Assembly (NCBI RefSeq): GCF_000204055.1
Contig: NW_006768844.1
Location: forward strand, 281,041-345,040
DNA: 64,000 bases
Origin: Melampsora larici-populina 98AG31
Lineage: Eukaryota; Basidiomycota; Pucciniomycetes; Pucciniales; Melampsoraceae
Direction of reading: 5' to 3'
Below, one piece after another: positions 52,690-64,000 of this stretch. The position numbers and the translations under genes were made by a program. The notes below the pieces were generated by a model that saw only the letters and a list, made by a program, of their open reading frames with translations, was not told where the DNA came from and ran no database searches. Position 1 is the stretch's first letter, and the number at the start of each line of letters is the position of its first letter.

Positions 52690-54099
52690 CTTAAAAACTA
52701 GATGGTTGAGCTCTCTTCCTAGACGTGTTTTACGCTCATCACTGGGCTGTTGAGTCTTGGTACCCTCAACTGTTTTGACAGCGGACTGACCATGGATGTA
52801 GGATGCCAGTGTTTGTGGAACCTTCAATTCGGACAATGCCCACTTTGCGAATGATGTATTATTCGAGAATACTTGTGTCCATTCTTCTGTGCTTCCACAA
52901 CTGACCGCAGCCAAATAATAAGTCATTTGATATTGCTGACATACTACTGCAAACTGGGTATCAAGAATAAATGTATATAATCAGTGAGCATGAATATGGA
53001 GTGGGGAAATCATATGAATTAGCCACATGATGATCCTTCCGCAATTGTAACAACGATTTCTTCTGTACTGTGGCCACCGAGGATGTAGGAGCAGGCTTGC
53101 CGTGGCATAAATAAAGTTTTTAAGAGTCGACAAGTTCATCAAATAAAGGCTGATATTTCTTTGTCTGTTCATCAGTAAGTTTGTGAACCAGAGGTGCAGC
53201 AGTCAAGTCATCTAAATGGTCGAGATTTGTTTCATTCTCATCGTTCAATTTGGTCGGTTCGTCCTGGTCAAACAGTACATTGGAGAGATCAGGAAAGCCA
53301 TTCAAGGCGAAGAAGGAAGGGTCTCGGAAGACATCTTTCTGGTCTTTGTTCAGCATCTTCCATGTTTTCGAAACGTTTTTGTTTTGATTGGTCCAGCCCT
53401 CACTGTTGCCAGACTCCGGTACTGTAGAATCATGTGGTCAATTTAGAGATTTCCAAACAATATCCTGTCAACTACATAACTTACCTTCTTCCGCCAACGC
53501 AAGCGGACAAAATGCCAAGAATCTAATCCATGGATTCGCATGGCCCTTCCTCGCGCCTTCTCCCCTAATAAAGATATGAATCCAAGTTGACTGAAAGACA
53601 AGTAAGCTTTAATTGATTGATTAATTGTTGAACCAGAGGCTACTTACACAATATTCCAGACCACAGCCTCTGGAACTCCTCCCATGAGAGCAGCCATCGG
53701 CATCCTTTTCTCGTATTCTATACAAATACCCTTCACTAATGTATCAATGACTGATGGGGTTCTACTCGTCTTTGCCTTATGTTTAGAAATTGCTTGTTGA
53801 AGCGTAACAACGGTCCATTCATCTAAATGATCTTCAAAGTCTTCAATCTCAAGTCACGGAAAGCAAGATCGAAATGCTTCTTTTGCAGTGGGCTGCTGAA
53901 TAACTCTGTCTTGTTTGGTTTGGCCAAGAAGGTTATTGTTTTCGTTATCACGGAGGGAATGTTCAACTCTTTCTTCAAAAGTTGGATGTTTATTCTTTGG
54001 TTTGGCTGCTTTTGATTTGGTCTTTTTGCTGGGTTTGTTTTGAGATGAGATAGGACAACTAGCACGATGCACCTTTGGATTGGAGCGAGTGGATACCAT
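52690..54099 (-). pseudogene. Rust-type hypothetical protein with HMG-box-like segment, multi-exon, two in-frame stops
   Basis: Starts MVSTRSNPKVHRASCPISSQ at 54099, basic N-terminus. Exon 1 runs to about 53650 and has a TGA at 53854-53856, after which the same frame reads DFEDHLDEWTVVTLQQAISK and MPMAALMGGVPEAVVWNI. Exon 2 (about 53590-53486): STWIHIFIRGEGARKGHANP...FLAFCPLALAEE. Exon 3 (from about 53422): WTNQNKNVSKTWKMLNKDQKDVF, resembling the W..L...K..F centre of an HMG box; then TDEQTKKYQPLFDELVDS, TAA at 53120-53122, and the same frame goes on KLYLCHGKPAPTSSVATVQK. A last exon (about 52930-52690): YYLAAVSCGSTEEW, VPQTLASYIHGQSAVKTVEG. I remember very similar uncharacterised proteins, in many copies, from rust genomes. 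Decayed copy; function unknown. Confidence 0.65.
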
Positions 54100-56235
54100 T
54101 CAGATGATTTTGGGAGCTTATGGAGGGGTACACCACGGGTCTGGTGGCATGTGACACTCACGTGATATTTGACTCTGCCATTGAAATACATGCTGTCTAC
54201 ATTGTCATACCTGACGTGAGTTACACGTGGCAGCCAGCTTGGCCTTCACCCAATTTGATCACCTTGCTAAAGCGTGATAACTCACCTGATGAGCGGGGGA
54301 GTCATCTCATATCATAACAAGGTGACATGGCTCACTCAATGAACGGGTGAGCTGACTCGCCTTGTTAGGGTGTGAGGCGAGCATTGTGACGACCAGGTGT
54401 GGAAGCTCACACACTTCTTGTTTTTTTCCTTCTTATCCTCACATTTGATCAGCGCTGCTAAAACTTTACAACTCAGCAAGGAATAGTGTCAAGAGCATTT
54501 TAATTTTCAAATTTAGTTATTTAAGTCAAAAATAATCATAATCATATTAAATCAATTAAACTCAACTGATAGTACATGAGTCAAAAGAAATTTTACAACA
54601 TTAAATTTAAAATCAAAATCAAGAGAAAATCAAGAGGAAGAAAAATAATGATCTGAATGAAAAGGATTGATTGATTCAAAGTTAAAAGAACTAATTGAAA
54701 AATTAAAATTGAAATAGAATAAAAGAAAAGAAAAAGAAATTGATTTGATGTCCTAACTTAATATTAGATGAGAACCTGATAAATATCAAGCAAGGACTGA
54801 TTGATATTAAAAGATCAAGATTGATCAAGTAACTTATACAAACAAGAGTTGGAATCAAGATCTAAACAACAAAAGTCATCATGAGAAATTGGAGAAAGGG
54901 TGTTTTACATTAGTATGCAGGGTGGAAAGTAATGAAAACAAGATAAAAGGAAAGACTTACCTATACAATGATTCAAAATCGAAGATATGTATTGAATGTG
55001 GAAATCAAAATTAAAAGATTGAGAAGTTGATTGATGGACTGAAAGCAAATCAAAAGGTCAGAATGAAAAGGGAAAGAGCCAGATATTAAGTGAGATGAGG
55101 ATGGAGGAAAGGTGTGTAGAGTTCTTTTGAGGGAGATTGATCAATTGATTGGGATCCTACAATCAAGAAGTTAATGAAAGAAATCAAATAAAGGAAGACA
55201 GTTTTAATGGAGTGAAGAAATAAGATGTCAGTGGAATGAAGTGAAGATGAGATGAAGGAAAGAAGACAAGAGGAGATAGTTGACTTACAGCTGACTTGAA
55301 ACCAAAAATTGAAATCAATAAGTTGGGAGAATGGACAGAGACCAAAATCAAGATCAAGATCAAGGTGAGGAGGGAATAGGGGTAGAGTGGGTGATGGATA
55401 GTTTTGATCGGATCAATCGACTTATACCTTAGAAACTTGAAATCATTTGAAGAATGACAGTGATGACCCATGAGTGATGAGGGACTCAAGCGTAGACTGG
55501 CGCAGTAGACAAAGTGTGGTGCAATCTGTGACATGTACCTGTGACGTCATACTTGACATCTTCCATAGGCCCGGTTATGAGAATGGCACCGGACGTCACA
55601 TTTGGTACATATTTACACAGCCTGGAAATGTGGCCTTCAAATTTCAGAATCACTTCAGCCAACAGCTCTTCTTGATTGCTCCTACTTATATTGAGCTAGC
55701 CCATCACATAAGTCTTTTCTTCTTTATGGTCATCCAATATTGTCAACTTGATACTGATAGCCTTGTATCATGATTCTTGTTTACAACTAGTCATGTCTTT
55801 CAATTGTTTTCTAGGGTGTCAAAGCTATCTTCACAGTTTGTATCATTTAGGTAGTTGCTTGCAAATTGCTCCAACCCATCTTAGACCTTAATCTTACATC
55901 AACTGATTCTCAAGTCAAATCTTCAAATAGTTGAAATCACCCTGTAGATGATTCAAATGAATTCAAGAATGTCAATTGACTTTAGGAGATTTAGAAGCCA
56001 AACTTTTTTAATTTATTTACTTAATTTTCTTCTTTTTTAATTGTTTTCTTCAATCCTGTTTAGTTTATTATCTTGGCCATTTTTAATTGAGATCATAATC
56101 ATAAGGCTTATTAACTCATCATGATTTCTTTGTTACATCAATTATACACCTGTTATTGTAAAGATGATATGACGTCATAATGTTTGATTTCCTTATATAA
56201 AGCTTATACGTTTCTTTACTTTTAGCTTTTTCCTT
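54100..56235. other. Long non-coding region, AT-rich, purine-biased strand
   Basis: No supportable gene. About 54100-54420 has mixed short inverted words. From about 54440 to 55400 the plus strand is strongly A/G-rich (GAAAAGGATTGATTGATTCA, AGAAAAGAAAAAGAAAT) with repeated TCAAGAT/GATTGA words. 55470-56235 returns to ordinary AT-rich sequence with no feature recognised. Confidence 0.5.
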
Positions 56236-56240
56236 TATCG

Positions 56241-56565
56241 AACTCAAACATACTTTTGTTCTCAATCTTCTTTACCATCAGATTGTTCTCATCAGTTGTT
56301 CGATCAGTTCTCAGCTTCATTGAGCTGATAACTTGATTCTCACCAGGTGTAAGTTGTGTCGTGTTAGTGTTGTGGATATTGATGAAATCAAACTCAAACA
56401 TACTTTTGTTCTCAATCTTCTTTACCATCAGATTGTTCTCATCAGTTGTTCGATCAGTTCTCAGCTTCATTGAGCTGATAACTTGATTCTCACCAGGTAT
56501 TTTTCTCATCAGTTGTTCGATCAGTTCTCAGCTTCATTGAGCTGATAACTTGATTCTCACCAGGT
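56241..56565 (+). repeat. 150-bp tandem repeat upstream of copia gag
   Basis: The unit beginning AACTCAAACATACTTTTGTT repeats at 56241 and 56391 (exactly 150 bp apart), ending each time in TGATTCTCACCAGGT. A third, partial copy (TTCTCATCAGTTGTTCGATC...CACCAGGT) fills about 56504-56565. It lies immediately before a TGGTTATGAGCCC sequence (56580 region) that could be a primer-binding site, so it may be the end of the 5' LTR or leader. Confidence 0.75.
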
Positions 56566-56705
56566 TATATCCACCTTAAGTGGTTATGAGCCCAGCGCTC
56601 TTGCGACTAGCTACCGCCATCATCATCTTCATATCTTTGAACTTCATTAAGCAGTCTATCGAACACGAACAAATTCAAAAACCTACGCATACATCCAACT
56701 TCGTC

Positions 56706-59215
56706 ATGTCAAGCGATACCAAGATTCACATCGTTAAACTTAACGATGACAACTATACCGAGTGGAAAGGCGACATTACAGGTTACCTGATGTCTCACGG
56801 ACTCCAGGAATTTCTTGTTCCTAATCATACTCCTGTTGCTCGAGCTATTGCAGGAGAGGAAAAGATTAACTTTGAAGCTTATGTCACCCGTCAAAACAAA
56901 GCCGCCGGTATTATGTACAGTTACTTGACTGAACCTTTTCGAATTCAAATTGAATCAGAAGGACTTTTATTGAATCCAGTCGGTATTTGGAAGCACTTGA
57001 AAGAGAAGTTTCAATCAACTAGTGCCAATAGTCAAGGACGAGCTTGCCGAAACTTTCTACGAATTCCTTTTGTTACCCTTGCTCAATATATCAAGGATGT
57101 CCGTAAAGGAATGTCGGTAATGGAAGCATGTGGATGTGCAACGACGAATCCAATTCTTGAACCGCTGTTGTGTGAAGGAATCATCTTCAAACTGCCGGAT
57201 TCCATGGAGACTGTTGTGTCACTCATCACGGCCAAACAATCAGAGTCAGGCAAACTTTCCTGTAAGACAGTCTTGACCATGTTAGATGCTCATCTAGTGG
57301 ATTTCACTGAACGACATCGAGAGGACAGTTCAATCGCTCTGATGACGACCACCACTGCTGCTCCTGCTCGATATTCATATCCTTGATGTACCAACGGTAA
57401 ACATAATCCAACTGTAACTAATCATCCGGCGGACGCATGTTGGGTGGAAAGGCCACATTTACGGCGACCACCACGTCAACCTAATGCTCGTTCACAAACA
57501 TCACGAACTAGAGCGACAACAGCGATACTTCAACGATCGTATCTTGATGATGTTATTGAAACCTCGGCTTTATCATGTCTTTCTAAATCTCCGGGTGTTG
57601 CTATTTTATTAGATAGTGCGTGCTCTGATCACATGGTGTCAGATCAAAAATTATTTAAAAATTATGAATCTATGGCATTGGAAGTCTGCTTAGCTGACGG
57701 TAACTCAATTCACATTGCCGGCAAAGGAGGGATTGTCATTACATCTTTTGGGACCAAACTGGTTCTTGTCGCCTATCACGTTCCCGAACTTGGAAACTCC
57801 CTCATCAGTATGGGTTGTTTGTTAGAAGACGGGTATAATCTTTCTCATGATAAAGGAGTCATTCTAATGACGAAAGAAGGTACCGGTTGTCTTACTGGCC
57901 AAGTTCGAAATCGAGTCATCGAACTCAGCATCGCCATCGGTACGTCCTATTCCGCTACTTGCAACAGTGTCACGTTATCTGATTATACCACGCTTCACAG
58001 ACAATCCGGACATACAAATCCAGTCCGATTGAATGTAATGTATGGTGTGAGATCTCCACATGACTGGTTTTGTGAGGAGTGTGCAATTTCAAAAGGACAT
58101 CGATTATCTTATTCAAACTCCCTTCCTAAAGCGACTTTTCCATTAGAAGTTGTGCATAGTGATCTTAGTGGCAAGATATCATCTGTCGCTGAGGGAGGTT
58201 GTCATTATTATTTTAAACTTACTGATGCTTACGCTAATTACAAGTACGTTTACATCATGAAATCTAAAGATGAGACGTTTTCGTACTTTATGAAGTTTAA
58301 AGCGGAAGTGGAAACTTTTCATAATCGAAAGATAGTGAGTTTAGTTAATGATGGAGGCGGAGAATATATGTCAAAAGTTTTTCTCAAGATGCTCTCTGAG
58401 AATGGGACAACTTCCTACATAAGCACCCCTTATACACCTCAACAAAATCCTGTTGCTGAACGTGGCAATAGGACTACGACTGAGAAAGCCAGAACATTGC
58501 TTAAGCATTCAAATTTGCCTCAATCATTTTGGGGAGAAGCCGTTGCAACTGCTGTTTTCCTAGAGAATGTTACTCCGATGACGAAGATTGACAATCAAAC
58601 GCCTTACGAATTGTGGTTTAATCGACCATTTGACGTAAATCATTTGAAACCTTTCGGTTGTTGTGCTTATGTCCTAATTCTTAAGAAATTTCGAAAGAAA
58701 TTTGATGACACTTCATTTAAAGGAATTTTACTTGGTTATCAATTAGGCATGAAGAACTATAGAGTGAGGCTTGAAAATGGCAAGACGGTTTATTCACATG
58801 ACGTTACATTTAATGTCAATTCTTTTCCCGGAGTCGGTCACAATGAAGAGCAAGGTGAAGGTTTTGTGGAAGTGTTCAACGATAACGTAGTCACTTCTTC
58901 CTCTGAATCAGAAGCGCCTTTACCGAATCTATCGTCCTCAGGGGTTTTAGAATCAGCAACCTCACCAGTTCTACCATTCGAGCCTGTGATTCCACCGATG
59001 CCATCGTCAAGAATGATAGAACCAGCGTTGCCGCCAACAGATCAATTGGTGCATGTACCTTCAGGAGTTCCTATGCAGGTTGAAGTGGTACCAGATCTAC
59101 CGGTGCCACCAATAATTCCAATGGAACTAGATTCTCCACCGTCAACACCTCCAGGTCAACTTCACCGCCAAGAAATTCACGTCGGAATGCCCCTTCCGAT
59201 GTCACATCGTGGACG
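56706..59215 (+). pseudogene. Ty1/copia gag-protease-integrase, truncated, with in-frame TGA
   Basis: Best start ATG 56706 (MSSDTKIHIVKLNDDNYTEW), a UBN2-type gag with KHLKEKFQSTS. TGA at 57384-57386 falls in the nucleocapsid region (SYP-stop-CTNGKHNP), same frame as what follows. Then protease LLDSACSDHMVSD, GAG-pre-integrase (TLHRQSGHTN, CEECAISKGHR), and integrase with VVHSDLSGK, LVNDGGGEYM, NPVAERGNRTTTEKAR, ELWFNRPFDV and FGCCAYVL, then a Pro/Ser-rich linker. Coding similarity ends near 59215 (MSHRG); reverse transcriptase, RNase H and 3' LTR are absent, replaced by unrelated non-coding sequence. Confidence 0.88.
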
Positions 59216-60133
59216 GTGTTCCGAAGCAGGGTCGGGGCCAAATTGTGCGATAGAATTGTTGTGCGATGTGTAATCACATCTTCACTGTCCGATGGGATCC
59301 GCAGTCCGATTGAGGATCGCTTTGGCACAACCGATGAAACTGAGCGCCGATCCCAAACCGCATTGGTGGCCGCCGACTGAACCTCAGTCTGATCAGGTCC
59401 GATGGCTACTCGTATAGCGCTCATCCGACTAAAACAAATGTGCAATACAATCATCGCATCGCATCCCCTCTGAGCAACTAAATGTCGGGCCTTTTGTCCC
59501 GATTCAATCATTTTTTCGATTTCATGTCGGTGTTTGAATCGCGATTCAATCCCCTGAATGCCCGATTCAATCTCGCTGGCGAGGCAACTTCGGTTGCATC
59601 TTAGCGACGCATTCCAAAAGCAGCCGATGCAATCGGCGTAGGACCGATTTGGTCTCGAATCGACACAAAAATTGCAGAAAAATTTTCTGTCTTGCGAGCT
59701 CTTCGAACTTCGAATCTGAGCTCTTCGAGCTCTTCGAACTTCGAATCTTAAGCTCGAGTGTCAGAGGTCTGGGCTTCGAGCCTCAAGAGACCTTGACATA
59801 TAAAGCTTCGAAGTTCGAACTTGACTTTGAAGTTCGAACTTGCCCTTGAAGACTCAGCACGTAGCCACTCTTGCGATTAAGTGCTTCCATGTAGTCAGGG
59901 TGATGCGGAGAGGCTGAGATCCAATACTCTCCTTTGATGTTCAGCATGTATGCATCCTCAGAATAGTGTGTTCTTCTGAGGATGAATAGTCCAGATGCGC
60001 ATTTCAATCCATATAAGATAGGGTTCAACTCACGCGATCATCTTCATATTCAACAGTTTCTCGCTTCATCTCACTTTGACACCATTTATCAATTCATTAA
60101 GGCCAATCACCCAAGAAAGCAAAGTCTTGAAAG
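59216..60133. other. Non-coding region with CCGATTCAATC and TTCGAA repeats, probable left end of Tnp2 element C
   Basis: About 59220-59660 is rich in CGATTCAATC and GCGATC-type words. About 59690-59850 has repeated CTTCGAACTTCGAA and its inverse TTCGAAGTTCGAA. Similar TTCGAA-containing words recur at 63800-63945 beyond the transposase, as expected for subterminal repeats. No CACTA terminus was pinned down. Confidence 0.5.
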
Positions 60134-63100
60134 ATGAAAACGTTAGCTCTGATACCTTGCCACTGTTCCGACTGTGAAAAAAACACCTACCAACATCCCC
60201 AGACCAATGCTAAAGTATACGGAACGCTCTGGAGACCTGCAAATCACAAAAAACATGTCAAGAGCTTCGGGACACGCGCGACATGCACGGCACAAAAACT
60301 CTCTTTATCCTCGGATATTTCAGGTAGGTAGACGTTCTCTCTTGTTAAATTGTTAATATTCCTTGAGAGTCTGAGAGCAAGCGGTTGATAGATACACGAT
60401 CACCATCACAAGATGCCCAAAAGGCCTCAATGGAAAGTTTGCCTCTTGCTTCTTCGAACTTAGAAACAACAGCTTTCAATCGTAAAGCCACAGAAAGCCA
60501 CTTCCAACCATCATGGGATGGGCCAATCATAGATTCAAGTGTGTTTCATCATCTTTTATTCAATAGAGTTCTATCTTTATGTGAATTTCGTTGAATTTTT
60601 GAATTTTTGACAAGCAGGCATATACAGTACAACACACTACGACAAGTTTCGACGTTGGAAGCCTTCTGACCTGGCTTACTTCCTTATGATCACATGTTTA
60701 CACCTTATCAAAAATATCAGTGTGGAGGCTGCCACGCTTTGCTTGCATGTCATAGGTGCAGTCTCCACCTTCAACACCGATGAAAAGTCTTCGCAGGCCA
60801 CTTTACCAAAGGCTATGAGTACATTTCTTGATGGACTACGGATTGAGCCAAAGATTCGCAGAACAGTGTGCTGCCCCAAATGCTTCAGTATGTACTATGG
60901 TGATAAGATTCCTACATTTTGCACGTCTCAAGTTACTCCCAGGAGCCGTGTATGTTCAGAGCAGCTTTTACACGAAGCAGGTATTCATGATGGGACAACC
61001 CCAAAAGCATGCCGGCTCTTTTCGACTGTATCCTTTACTGATTGGTTAGCTCGTTTTTTGAATCGACCTGGGATCGAGGATTTGCTGGAATGGAGAGACG
61101 ACTATTTCGAAACGCAAGGTCCGATCATGAAGGATGTCCGGGACGCTTCAATGTGGCACTCGCTTCGTGGGGAAGATGGACAGCGGTTTACCTCCTCTCC
61201 CGGAAATCTGGTGTTTGCTTTGAATGTTGATTGGTTCAATGCAAATGGAAACAAGGCTGCGTCGAAACAAATATCTCTTGGAACTATTGCTTTAGTTTGT
61301 TTGAATCTGCCACCAGAGATTCGTTCATCTCAAGAGAACATATTTCTGGTAGGGCTGACCCCTGGTCCTTCCGAACCGGACGTAGAGCAAATGAACCATG
61401 TTCTGGCACCCTTAGTCCAAGAACTCAAGGTCCTATGGAAGGGTGTCAAGTTTTCTTCTACCGCCAAGTATCCTACACATGGTAGAGTAATCCGTGCTAT
61501 GCTAGGTCCCATTATCTGTGATCTTCCCGCAATACGAAAGGTTTTGGGGATGGCAGGCCATTCATCAAATCGACATGTTTGCTCACTTTGTCTACTCGGA
61601 ACAGACGACATACATCTATTACGAATTCCTAAAGAAAGAAGACGATGCACACATACACTTCGCGAACAGGCTTTGGCCTGGAGAGATGCAAAAACGATAA
61701 CACGCCGGAAGGAAATCTTTGCTGAATACGGCGTGCGGTACTCCGTCCTATGGGAACTTCCGTATTTTGATCCTCTTAGCCACACAATTGTAGAACCGAT
61801 GCACAACATCTTTCTTGGTATCATCAAGAACCATGGCACGAGGGCTTTTGGAATGAAGTCCGACCCACAATCTGCCGAGGATCCAAGGAACGGGGGTGCT
61901 AGCGATGATGAAGACTCGGAGACGGAGACTGTAGCATCAGACGTGTATATGAAGGATTGTTCTGTTGACGCAGCTTCAGAAAACCCAGACACGGAATTAG
62001 GATCATCACCTCCCCCTCCAACTCCAGAGTATCTATCAGCAGAGAGCAATGACAAATTGTTGTTTGCATTTGAAGAAATGAACTTAGAAAGCGATACTTG
62101 CTCTATGACATCACCCGAGGATTATCAAGCAAAGCAAGAGCAGACAGAAAGCTTTTTAGAAGATGACACATTCGATGAAGACCTCTCTGACTTGGAAGAT
62201 GCTTATGAAGATGAACTCGGTTGGAGATTTTTTGATGATTCTCAGAACCTAGCTACATTGCAAGATATCACAAGAAATATAAACCTTCCTTCCTGGGTTG
62301 GACGCGTGCCTAGCACTGTAGGGACACGCAAGGGCGGGAAATTGAAGGCAGATGAATGGGTGATTCTCTTCCAGGTCATGATGATACCTGCGATAATTTC
62401 TGTCTTGCACAAAGATCAGGGTGCTACAGACTTCACGGAACACAACTTCGTCCGCAATGCGCTCCATCTTATAAGTGTATTGAACATTGTTCGGAGGTTG
62501 GAACTGAATGAGCGCGACATTGGATCCCTCCGATACCATCTGCGAAGCTATCGAAATGGGTATTCCAAACTTTATAGTTCACTTCCCGTCCTGCCTAATC
62601 ATCACATGGCGCTTCATCTTCCTGAATGTATCCAACGGTTTGGGCCCGCGCCTTTCTGGAGTGCATGGTTGTTTGAGAGACTTAATGGTAAATTGGCTAA
62701 AATACCGAATAATAATCATCCTAGTAAGTTCATAATATCGACTAAATAAGAGATTGTGTCTGAACTGACAAAAGCACGTCAGATTCCCGCGAATTGACAA
62801 GACTCAGGAAGTTTACCTTAGAGCAGAACCTGCGGCCAGTTGTCAAAATCTTATGTGAATCTCTTCCAGGAGAAATTGCTACGAGGATTTTGAAGTTCTT
62901 GGAGCCCAGTGGTACACCACGAGGCAGTACCTCCGGATACGAAGCTCAAACAGGCATCCCTGTACATGCGGATCCTGTCTATCACTACGACGAAAAAAAA
63001 GCCGAAACCCTGGACTACGACACCCACGAGAACCTGGCACGCCGTATGAAAGAGTTGGGATGCGGGGATGTTGTTGTGGCTAGCCGTATTTTCAGAACAC

Positions 63101-63570
63101 CGCTTCCTCCGCCCCATCACATATTACTAGGACGGATGGTGAATCAAAAAAAAATGGTAAAGCATGAAGACATATCCTACTCAACTTGGGAGCATCACCA
63201 GGGGAATAGCATTGTTATGTATCAGTCTAAAGATGTGCGCCGTCCAATGGCATATCGGTGGGGCCGAATCAATGAGATATTTATCACTAATCCTGGGTCG
63301 CAAGGCAATCCAAAGGCGCAGCTATGGTTCGAAGTTCTCCGATTCTCCGATTTGAGAGCTTCTGAGAAAGCCAAGCATGGTCTTGATAATTGGCCAAATG
63401 CGAGAATGACTGTTGTGTACACCTCCTCCAAAAAAAAGGATCTGGTACGGGTAGATGAGCTTGTTGCCCAAGGGGCAGCTTGGGATACCCCAGAAGGATG
63501 CTTCGGAATTAAGCAGCCAACCACACTGATTATAAATTTGAGCAAGTTTAATTGCGAGCAAACTTCCTGA
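60134..63570 (+). CDS. Tnp2-family (CACTA) transposase copy C, apparently intact, four exons
   Basis: Exons 60134-60323, 60368-60538, 60618-62723 and 62783-63570 sum to 1,085 codons with consistent phases. The first intron (44 nt) is unusually short; the others are GTGTGT...CAG and GTAAGT...CAG. Order: Cys-rich start LIPCHCSDCEKNTY, variable exon 2, FRRWKPSDLAYFLMI, VCCPKCFSMYY, FALNVDWFNANGNK, FLVGLTPGPSEP, CDLPAIRKVL, CSLCLLGTDD, GVRYSVLWELPYFDP, VEPMHNIFLGIIKNHGTRAFG, a long acidic insert, LPNHHMALHLPECIQRFGP, then a C-terminal domain (DISYSTWEHHQGNSIVMYQS, EIFITNPGSQGNP, LWFEVLRFSDL). Same plan as copy B but clearly diverged. No stops; a candidate active transposase. Confidence 0.87.
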
Positions 63571-64000
63571 TTTTCATAATCTATGGGCCACTTGATAGAC
63601 TTTTGTTTCTGATCTTTTGTTAGTTGAAATGAATTTTATTGTCTTTACGAGACATCCGAAAGTGATACTTGATTCCAACCAATGAAGAACTACGTAAAGT
63701 TTTAAAGCCTCACGTCTTGCTAGGTAAGACACCCTGTTCCTACTTGCAACACCTCATGAGTGCTTTGTATCAAACGCTCCAATGCTTGACTCTCATAGAC
63801 ACCACAGATTCGAAGTACAATCATTCTACTTTGAAATTGCCTAGTAGACGCTACAATTTTGAAGTAGCATGATCTTACTTCGAACTGACATATTAGACAT
63901 GTAAGTTCGAATGTTTGAAATAGAATGATGCTACTTCGAACGTACATATTAGACACCACAGGATGTAAGTTCTGGTAGGTCATCCTCCTACTTGACTCAG
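63571..64000. other. 3' flank of transposase copy C with TTCGAA-type repeats, runs off window
   Basis: No gene. 63800-63945 has several ACTTCGAA / AAGTTCGAA / TTCGAAGTA words and repeated ACATATTAGACA. The element's right terminus was not recognised and may lie beyond 64000. Confidence 0.45.

Noticed and set aside
56222..56509. Minus-strand frame with a repeated peptide
   Set aside because: By-product of the 150-bp tandem repeat before copia gag; 150 is divisible by 3, so the frame simply repeats.
19342..57386. TGA recoded as an amino acid in this organism
   Set aside because: Several intact genes (gypsy pol, N3 RT, the N1 and B proteins) end at ordinary stops including TGA, and homologues suggest Arg at two sites; CpG decay is simpler.

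Overview
This is eukaryotic nuclear DNA, most likely from a basidiomycete of the rust lineage (Melampsora/Puccinia-like). The support is: short spliceosomal introns (about 44-91 nt) with GTAAGT-type donors, basidiomycete-type Tnp2 transposases, tyrosine-recombinase retrotransposons, and two proteins resembling families I remember from rust genomes. No prokaryotic features, RNA genes or CRISPR arrays were seen. One assembly gap (N run) lies at 40160-40547. Genus is inference.

Only one clear housekeeping gene is present: an EAF7/MRGBP-like chromatin subunit (3583-4451). Almost everything else is a stack of nested transposons. Layout: 13-1642 decayed hAT transposase; 2.5-3.4 kb foldback repeats; 3.6-4.5 kb EAF7; 5.3-6.7 kb and 21.06-21.6 kb the two halves of a Tnp2 transposase gene (copy A), split by a 14,381-bp CACTA element (6676-21056) with 62-bp core terminal inverted repeats and a TGA target duplication. 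That element carries an intact three-exon Tnp2 transposase (copy B) plus several accessory genes of unknown function, most on the minus strand. 21.9-23.0 kb holds a MITE and a Cys-rich gene.

From about 23.0 to 52.4 kb lies one plus-strand tyrosine-recombinase retrotransposon (called N1 here), broken by a series of insertions: a complete Ngaro-like element N3 (23349-30359, minus) with the classic split direct repeats; a related element N2 (about 31650-38491, minus), itself carrying a TA-flanked Tc1/mariner-type element (35678-36720); a hAT-type foldback element (39782-42270, 8-bp TSD) containing a 1.29-kb CACTA-type MITE (40956-42248); a 206-bp CACTA-type element (42736-42941); and a young Ty3/gypsy element (43666-50066, 372-bp LTRs, TSD GTTAC). 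N1 appears to carry spliceosomal introns.

52.7-54.1 kb is a multi-exon rust-type hypothetical gene; 54.1-56.2 kb is AT-rich and strand-asymmetric; 56.2-59.2 kb is a truncated Ty1/copia element; 60.1-63.6 kb is a third, apparently intact Tnp2 transposase gene (copy C), whose flanks share TTCGAA-type sequence. In the broken reading frames, 9 of the 11 premature stops I found are TGA, which suggests CGA-to-TGA decay at CpG. The most interesting uncharacterised component is the accessory gene set of the 14.4-kb CACTA element.
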